Positions 59,179-64,000 of a DNA stretch of 64,000 nucleotides are shown here, in pieces. How positions within the stretch are numbered: the stretch's first letter is position 1; each line of letters starts with the position of its first letter. Made by a program: the position numbers and the translations under genes. Origin of the DNA: Gordonia alkanivorans NBRC 16433 (lineage in GTDB: Bacteria; Actinomycetota; Actinomycetes; Mycobacteriales; Mycobacteriaceae); assembly GCF_000225505.1 (NCBI RefSeq), contig NZ_BACI01000099.1, forward strand, positions 62,001 through 126,000, in the 5' to 3' direction. The notes under the pieces were generated by a model. That model saw only the letters and a list, made by a program, of their open reading frames with translations. It was not told the DNA's origin and searched no databases.

Positions 59179-60108
59179 TCAGGTGCCGGCGGTCTCCAGC
59201 AACGAACCCCAGGCGCGCGAGTACGGCAGGGCGATGGAGTTCTCCACGAAGGCCTGCAGGATGGCGCGTCGCAGCCGGCGCTGCACGGCCCACTGCCCGT
59301 TCGGCTTGGTCTTGACCGTCAGGCGCAGGACGACCTGATCCGAGGACACCTCCTGCACACCGAGCATCTCGATGGCTCCGAGGATGTCGGTGTCGTCCTC
59401 CTCGACGGCCAGACGTGCCGCCTCGGCGGCGACCCGCTGCGCCTTGTCGATGTCGGCGCCCGGCGCAACCGGGGTGTCGACGCGTGCGACCGCGAACTCC
59501 TGGCTCATGTTGCCGACGCGGGCGATCTCGCCGTTGCGGACATACCAGAGGGTGCCGTCGATGTCGCGGAGCGTGGTGACGCGCAGACCCACGGTCTCCA
59601 CCTCGCCGATGGCCTCGCCGAGGTCGACGATGTCGCCGACCCCGTACTGGTCCTCGAGGAGCATGAACACCCCGGTGACGAAGTCGCGGACCAGATTCTG
59701 GGCACCGAAGCCGATCGCCAGACCGACGATTCCGGCCGAGGCGATGAACGGCGCGATGTTCACGCCGAGGACACTCAGCACCGACAGCACCACCCAGACG
59801 AGCAACACGATCGACACCGTCGACTTCAACACCGAACCGATGGTGGCGGCCCGCTGCGCGCGCCGGGCGGCGATCTGGGCGCTGCGTTCGGTCGTCACCG
59901 TCTTGGGCCGCAGACCGCGCATGAGGGTCGCTCCACGCGACTTCTCACCGTCCCGCGAGCGTGGACGGGTCGCCCGGTCGATGGTGCGGTGAATGGCGAA
60001 ACGCACGACGAGTGCGGCCAGGATGTAGGCCGCGATGCGGATCGGATTCTCGATGATCCATTCGCGATTCGTCTCGGTCCATTCGAAGGCCAGGTTCTGA
60101 ATGGTCAT
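59179..60108 (-). CDS. MscS-family mechanosensitive channel
   Basis: A 309-residue membrane protein with an N-terminal helix (IAAYILAALVVRFAI), a second pair near 90-130, and the pore-lining TM3 GIVGLAIGFGAQNLVRDFVT with the typical small-residue pattern. A cytoplasmic beta domain follows (QYGVGDIVDLGEAIGEVETV). It probably releases solutes on osmotic downshock. TACGGT lies 7 nt before the ATG. Confidence 0.9.
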   Translation of the reverse strand: MTIQNLAFEWTETNREWIIENPIRIAAYILAALVVRFAIHRTIDRATRPRSRDGEKSRGATLMRGLRPKTVTTERSAQIAARRAQRAATIGSVLKSTVSIVLLVWVVLSVLSVLGVNIAPFIASAGIVGLAIGFGAQNLVRDFVTGVFMLLEDQYGVGDIVDLGEAIGEVETVGLRVTTLRDIDGTLWYVRNGEIARVGNMSQEFAVARVDTPVAPGADIDKAQRVAAEAARLAVEEDDTDILGAIEMLGVQEVSSDQVVLRLTVKTKPNGQWAVQRRLRRAILQAFVENSIALPYSRAWGSLLETAGT

Positions 60109-60115
60109 GACCCCG

Positions 60116-60121
60116 ACCGTA
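60116..60121 (-). promoter_or_regulatory. Leaderless-type -10 element of the MscS gene
   Basis: TACGGT on the minus strand, 7 nt before the ATG at 60108. Confidence 0.45.
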
Positions 60122-60189
60122 CGGACGTTGAATTCGTTGTCCAGTCGGGATCGACCCGAGAGCGTCGGTGTCGACGCCGAAAACCGTTG

Positions 60190-61434
60190 TCAGCCTGCGC
60201 GGAAGGTGACGACGTTCTGATCGAGGATCATCCGGTCCTGCTGTGTGGAGACGGTCACACCGGGCGCCATCTCGAGCGGTACACCGGTGCCCTCCGAGGC
60301 GTCGAAGGCGGCGGTGCCGGCCACTCGGCCGGTGATCGTGAACAGGTCGGTGACACTCGGCACACCCTGGGACATCAGGAACGACGGCCCGTTCATGACG
60401 TGGACGTGCAGGTGGGGTGCGACCGAGTTGCCGGTGTTGCCGACCTTGCCGATGACCTCGCCGCGTCGTACCCGGTCCCCCGGCTCGAATCGCACCGAAC
60501 CGGGTTGCATGTGGGCGTAGTTCACGAAGAACCCGTCGCCGATGTCGAGGACGAGGTTGTTGCCGTCGGCCTCGGCGATCGGCAGGTTCGCGGGGAACTC
60601 CCCCGGTACCTGTTCGGGCAGGTCGTTGCGGCTGGCGACGACGGAGCCGTCGGCGACGGCGAGCACGTCGTCGCCGAAGATCCGGTAGCTCGCCGGGTTC
60701 CTGGCCTCACCGACGAAGATCTTGCCGTCGGGTCCGGCCTGCTCCCAGTCCACCGCGTATCGCTGGGCGACGACGGGAGCGCCGTCCAACGGCAGGATCG
60801 CGCGCGTGTGCCGGACCGCGTCGCAGCAGGCGTCGGCGGCGATGTAGTGCTCGCCGATCAGGGGCGGACCCAGGACGGGGACAACACCGTCGTTCACCTC
60901 GACCTCCGCGATCCGCTCGGTGGTCTCCCGCATCTCCGGCGGCGCCCCGTCGGCACGGACCGAGATCTCGTGGACGAGCTTCGTCGGCGCCGCTCCCTCG
61001 AACTTCAGATGCAGGAACAGGACGCCGTTCTGCCCCGGTGCGAGCACGTCCGAGTATCCCTCGGGCACACCGGGTCTCGGCGGGACGGAGGGCGCCCCGG
61101 TGGGCTTGAGCCGTTCCCCGACATCGGCCTGGTCGAGGCCGAGCAGCTCGGGGGTACCGTCCACCCCTGCGTCGAGCGCCTTGACGCCGGTGATGGTCAC
61201 CGGGGTGCGCATGAAGTTGGTCAGCGACACCTCGTAGACGAGGTGATCGGCGCCGTCCGACCCGGCGAACGGCGTCGGAGCGAACATCACCGACCCAACG
61301 ACCGGGGTGAGGACCGGGTCGGGCGGAACCGGTACCGCCGTACCATCTCCGTTCTCCTCGCCGCCGCCACAGGCGGACAGGACGAGCGCTGCGCACACCC
61401 CGAGGACCGCGAATGGACGTCGTGGTGTGTGCAT
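60190..61434 (-). CDS. M23/LytM-like lipoprotein
   Basis: A 414-residue exported protein: signal and lipobox LSACGGG (Cys near 21), a long middle beta-sandwich domain (about 35-230), then a LytM-type domain with VVASRNDLPE and the late motif VAPHLHVHVMNGP (H-x-H). The first metal motif H-x3-D is not clear; the matching place reads QRYAVDW, with Gln where His is expected, so peptidase activity is uncertain. GCGGAGGAAC before the ATG at 61434 fixes the start. It is divergent from the nucleoside hydrolase gene. Confidence 0.8.
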   Translation of the reverse strand: MHTPRRPFAVLGVCAALVLSACGGGEENGDGTAVPVPPDPVLTPVVGSVMFAPTPFAGSDGADHLVYEVSLTNFMRTPVTITGVKALDAGVDGTPELLGLDQADVGERLKPTGAPSVPPRPGVPEGYSDVLAPGQNGVLFLHLKFEGAAPTKLVHEISVRADGAPPEMRETTERIAEVEVNDGVVPVLGPPLIGEHYIAADACCDAVRHTRAILPLDGAPVVAQRYAVDWEQAGPDGKIFVGEARNPASYRIFGDDVLAVADGSVVASRNDLPEQVPGEFPANLPIAEADGNNLVLDIGDGFFVNYAHMQPGSVRFEPGDRVRRGEVIGKVGNTGNSVAPHLHVHVMNGPSFLMSQGVPSVTDLFTITGRVAGTAAFDASEGTGVPLEMAPGVTVSTQQDRMILDQNVVTFRAG

Positions 61435-61549
61435 GTGCGTTCCTCCGCGGCCGCGCCGACGGCGATCCGCCCCGGCTTCCTGCGTCGGAATACTAGGGAT
61501 CCCCGGGGCGACGCGCCGCCCCCCTCCGCACACCGGGCACAATTGTGAC

Positions 61550-62587
61550 GTGACCCAGCGCCTGTTCTTCGACTGCGACACCGGCATCGACGATTCGGTC
61601 GCACTCCTCTACCTGCTGGCGCGCGCCGACGTCGACCTCGTCGGCATCGCCTCGACGGCCGGCAACGTCCCCGTCGACGTGGTCACCACCAACAACCTCG
61701 CCTGGCTCGAACTCTGCGGCCGCCCGGAGGTCCCCGTTCACGTCGGGCCGGCCGCGCCGCTCGTCGCCGAACTCATGACGACCGAGGACACGCACGGACC
61801 GCTGGGGGTCGGTCACGCGACGCTGCCCACCCCGACCAGCACGCCGAGCCACCTCGACGCCCCGGATGCGTGGATCGAGGCGTCGCGCACGCACGACGGA
61901 GAACTGGTCGGGCTGGTGACCGGTCCGCTCACCTCGCTGGCGACCGCGATCCGCCGGGACCCCGCACTGCCCGCCCGCCTCCACCGCCTCGTGATCATGG
62001 GCGGGGCCTTCCACACCCACGGCAACACGACGCCGACCTCGGAGTGGAACGTCGCCGTCGACCCGGAGGCCGCCGCCGAGGTCTTCGCCGCATTCGGTAC
62101 CGACGGCGCGCCGGAGCCCATCGTGTGCGCGCTGGATCTCACCGAACAGGTCGTGCTGACCCCCGGCCACGTGGTGCGCCTGTCCGCCGCAGCGGGGAGT
62201 TCGCCCCTGGAACGCCCTGACCCGGGCGACGAACGGGGTCTGCGCTCGGTCGCGGACAACGAGATCATCCGGCACCTCACCGACGCCCTGCGCTTCTACT
62301 TCGAGTTCCACCACGACCACGACGAGGGTTACATCGCCCACCTCCACGACCCGTTCGCGGCGATGGTGGCCTTGAACCCCGACCTCGTCACGACCATCCC
62401 GGCGCGGGTCGACGTCGAACTCGTCGGCACCCTCACCCGCGGCATGACGGTCGCCGACGAACGCTGGATGTCGCCGCTCGGCCCGAACGCCCGGATCGCC
62501 ACCGCCACCGACCTCGACGCCGTCTTCCACGACCTGATCGAGACGATCGGCGCCTTCGTCCGAAACCTCAGGCACGCACCCGCATAG
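61550..62587 (+). CDS. Inosine-uridine preferring nucleoside hydrolase
   Basis: Cleaves ribonucleosides to base and ribose in purine/pyrimidine salvage. The 345-residue protein has the calcium-site motif FFDCDTGIDDSVALLYLL (DxDxxxDD), the conserved VIMGGAFHTHGNTTP and SEWNVAVDPEAA, and the C-terminal His/Asp region HLHDPFAAM. The GTG at 61550 directly starts the core; an open frame reaching 61307 overlaps the lipoprotein gene and is not used. It is convergent with meaB. Confidence 0.9.
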   Translation: MTQRLFFDCDTGIDDSVALLYLLARADVDLVGIASTAGNVPVDVVTTNNLAWLELCGRPEVPVHVGPAAPLVAELMTTEDTHGPLGVGHATLPTPTSTPSHLDAPDAWIEASRTHDGELVGLVTGPLTSLATAIRRDPALPARLHRLVIMGGAFHTHGNTTPTSEWNVAVDPEAAAEVFAAFGTDGAPEPIVCALDLTEQVVLTPGHVVRLSAAAGSSPLERPDPGDERGLRSVADNEIIRHLTDALRFYFEFHHDHDEGYIAHLHDPFAAMVALNPDLVTTIPARVDVELVGTLTRGMTVADERWMSPLGPNARIATATDLDAVFHDLIETIGAFVRNLRHAPA

Positions 62588-62629
62588 GGTCGAACCGTGA
62601 GGCGACTCGGCTCAGATCGCCGACTTCAC

Positions 62630-63628
62630 CTACCTGTTGTCGAAAGCGTCGACGATGCGCTGCGCGGCGAGTGCCGGCGTCAACACACCTTCGCGCAGCT
62701 CGTCCTCGACCTCGTCGCGGATGTCGCGGACGCTGGGCGACTCCGCGAGCCTGCTGAGCACGATGTCGTGGACCATCGACCACGTCCAGTCGATCTGCTG
62801 CTGGTTGCGGCGGGCGGTGAACTCGCCGGCCTCCCTGAGGGTCTGGTTGTGCTTGACGACCGTGTTCCAGAACTCGTCGACGCCGGTCTTCTCGATCGCG
62901 CTCATCGTCAGGACCGGCGGCGTCCACAGGGCGTCGTGCGGATAGATCAGCCCGAGCGCGTTGCGAAGTTCGCGCGCCGCACCCTTCGCCTCGTTGAGGT
63001 GCTTGCCGTCGGCCTTGTTCACCACGACCACGTCGGCGAGTTCCAGGACGCCCTTCTTGATGCCCTGCAACGAATCCCCGGTGCGGGCCAGCGTCAGGAA
63101 GGTGAAGGTGTCGACCATGTTGGCGACGGTGACCTCGGACTGCCCGACGCCGACGGTCTCCACGAGCACGACGTCGAAGCCGGCGGCCTCCACGAGCACG
63201 ATCGACTCACGGGTCGCCTTGGCCACACCGCCGAGCGTGCCCGACGTCGGCGACGGCCGGATGTAGGCGTTCTTCTCCGTCGACAGGCGGCCCATACGGG
63301 TCTTGTCACCGAGGATCGACCCGCGGGTGCGTGTCGAACTGGGGTCGACGGCGAGAACCGCCACCTTGTGCCCGAGCTCGACCAGGTGCATGCCGAGCGC
63401 TTCGATGGTCGTCGACTTGCCAACGCCCGGAACGCCGGTGATGCCGACCCGGAACGAGTTGCCCGCGTGCGGGGTCAGCTTCAGCAGCAATTCCTGGGCG
63501 GCGGCCCGATGATCGGGGCGCTTGGATTCCACCAGGGTGATCGCGCGCGCCAGGTCGGCGCGGCGATCGGCCAGGACGGCATCGGCCAGCGCGTCGACGT
63601 CGACCCGACGCCGAGGACTGTCCGCCAT
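62630..63628 (-). CDS. meaB: Methylmalonyl-CoA mutase-associated GTPase MeaB
   Basis: G-protein chaperone that loads and protects the adenosylcobalamin of methylmalonyl-CoA mutase. The 332-residue protein has Walker A GVPGVGKST, the switch region AVDPSSTRTRGSILGDKTRM, VLVETVGVGQSE and the guanine motif VVNKADG. It was formerly called ArgK. The start shares one base with the mutB stop (TGATG), so it is coupled to mutB. Confidence 0.94.
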   Translation of the reverse strand: MADSPRRRVDVDALADAVLADRRADLARAITLVESKRPDHRAAAQELLLKLTPHAGNSFRVGITGVPGVGKSTTIEALGMHLVELGHKVAVLAVDPSSTRTRGSILGDKTRMGRLSTEKNAYIRPSPTSGTLGGVAKATRESIVLVEAAGFDVVLVETVGVGQSEVTVANMVDTFTFLTLARTGDSLQGIKKGVLELADVVVVNKADGKHLNEAKGAARELRNALGLIYPHDALWTPPVLTMSAIEKTGVDEFWNTVVKHNQTLREAGEFTARRNQQQIDWTWSMVHDIVLSRLAESPSVRDIRDEVEDELREGVLTPALAAQRIVDAFDNR

Positions 63629-64000
63629 CAGTTCGCGGCCACCCCGGGCAGCTCCAGGCCGAGGGTGTCGGCGAGCTTGCCGATGAGCTCCACGGCCGAG
63701 TCGGCGATGACCGATCCGGGCGGGAAGATCGCGGCGGCGCCGGCCTCGTAGAGCTCGGCGAAATCGCCCGGCGGGATGACACCGCCGACGACGATCATGA
63801 TGTCCTCGCGCCCCACTTCCTTGAGCGCCTCCCGCAGGGCGGGAACCAAGGTGAGGTGACCGGCTGCCAGCGAGGACACACCCACCACGTGCACGTCGTT
63901 GTCGGCGGCCTGGGCGGCCACCTCCTCCGGCGTGGCGAACAGCGGGCCCACGTCGACGTCGAAGCCGAGGTCGGCGAACGCCGTCGCGATGACCTTCTGG
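63628..64000 (-). CDS. mutB: Methylmalonyl-CoA mutase large subunit, C-terminal B12 domain (partial)
   Basis: The last 123 residues of the mutase are in the window; the gene continues past its edge. The fragment begins [20 protein letters not shown], the part right after the DxHxxG cobalamin-binding His, and has [16 protein letters not shown] and [12 protein letters not shown] of the B12 fold. The enzyme interconverts methylmalonyl-CoA and succinyl-CoA using adenosylcobalamin. Downstream meaB overlaps it by one base. Confidence 0.93.
   Translation of the reverse strand, partial: QKVIATAFADLGFDVDVGPLFATPEEVAAQAADNDVHVVGVSSLAAGHLTLVPALREALKEVGREDIMIVVGGVIPPGDFAELYEAGAAAIFPPGSVIADSAVELIGKLADTLGLELPGVAAN

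Noticed and set aside
59158-61548. 796-codon plus-strand open frame across the MscS and M23 genes
   Set aside because: Both genes on the minus strand have clear families, ribosome sites or -10 elements; the long frame has none.

Overview
The window is a dense, high-GC chromosomal segment of a mycolic-acid actinobacterium. Protein families and gene order resemble Mycobacterium tuberculosis Rv2062c-Rv2141c, in a more compact form, and Gordonia or a close relative is the best guess. Supporting markers are the Pup-proteasome system, MshC for mycothiol, PafBC, a fused CobIJ, an F420-type reductase, frequent GTG starts and many start codons lying 6-8 nt after a TANNNT hexamer (leaderless-type promoters). 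I see no prophage, IS element, CRISPR array or rRNA. It reads as core genome with a few insertions.

Layout. 1-9.2 kb: aerobic cobalamin (B12) synthesis, with cobN (5' end only) behind a cobalamin riboswitch, divergent cobG-cobH-cobIJ, and the opposing coupled unit SDR-cobL-cobM-cobK, then an F420-dependent reductase-like gene. 9.2-18.6 kb: pepE, a 5'-3' exonuclease, a DUF4333 membrane protein, helY, tatC, tatA, pafC and pafB. 18.6-23.6 kb: pafA, prcA, prcB, pup and dop, with a structured leader before pup. 23.7-28.9 kb: glgP and an FHA-ABC transporter, which separate dop from mpa. 29-32.8 kb: mpa, trmI and a Fe-S RecB-like nuclease. 32.9-37 kb: a thioesterase, an intergenic repeat, and an XRE-HAD-hisE-hisG unit. 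37-43.6 kb is more accessory: an alpha/beta hydrolase, a MarR-MFS efflux pair, a Mn-dependent pyrophosphatase, a DUF222/HNH gene and a crotonase. 43.6-57 kb: metH facing a PAC2 gene, mshC, the SCO1664-DUF3090-phosphatase-UppP row, lppL-like, DUF5703 and pyrD. 57-64 kb: a PEBP protein, an M20 peptidase, tRNA-Leu(GAG), an MscS channel, an M23 lipoprotein, a nucleoside hydrolase, meaB and the 3' end of mutB.

How the genes connect. B12 is made by the left-hand genes and used by MetH and MutB/MeaB elsewhere in the window. The Pup system is nearly complete here: Dop deamidates Pup, PafA ligates it, Mpa unfolds substrates, PrcAB degrades them. PafBC, HelY, the 5'-3' nuclease and the Fe-S nuclease add DNA-damage functions around it.

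The least explained items are the structured pup leader, the conserved row of a kinase-like SCO1664 protein, a Zn-ribbon DUF3090 protein and a phosphatase beside mshC and uppP, and the repeat whose two ends supply the stop codons of convergent genes.
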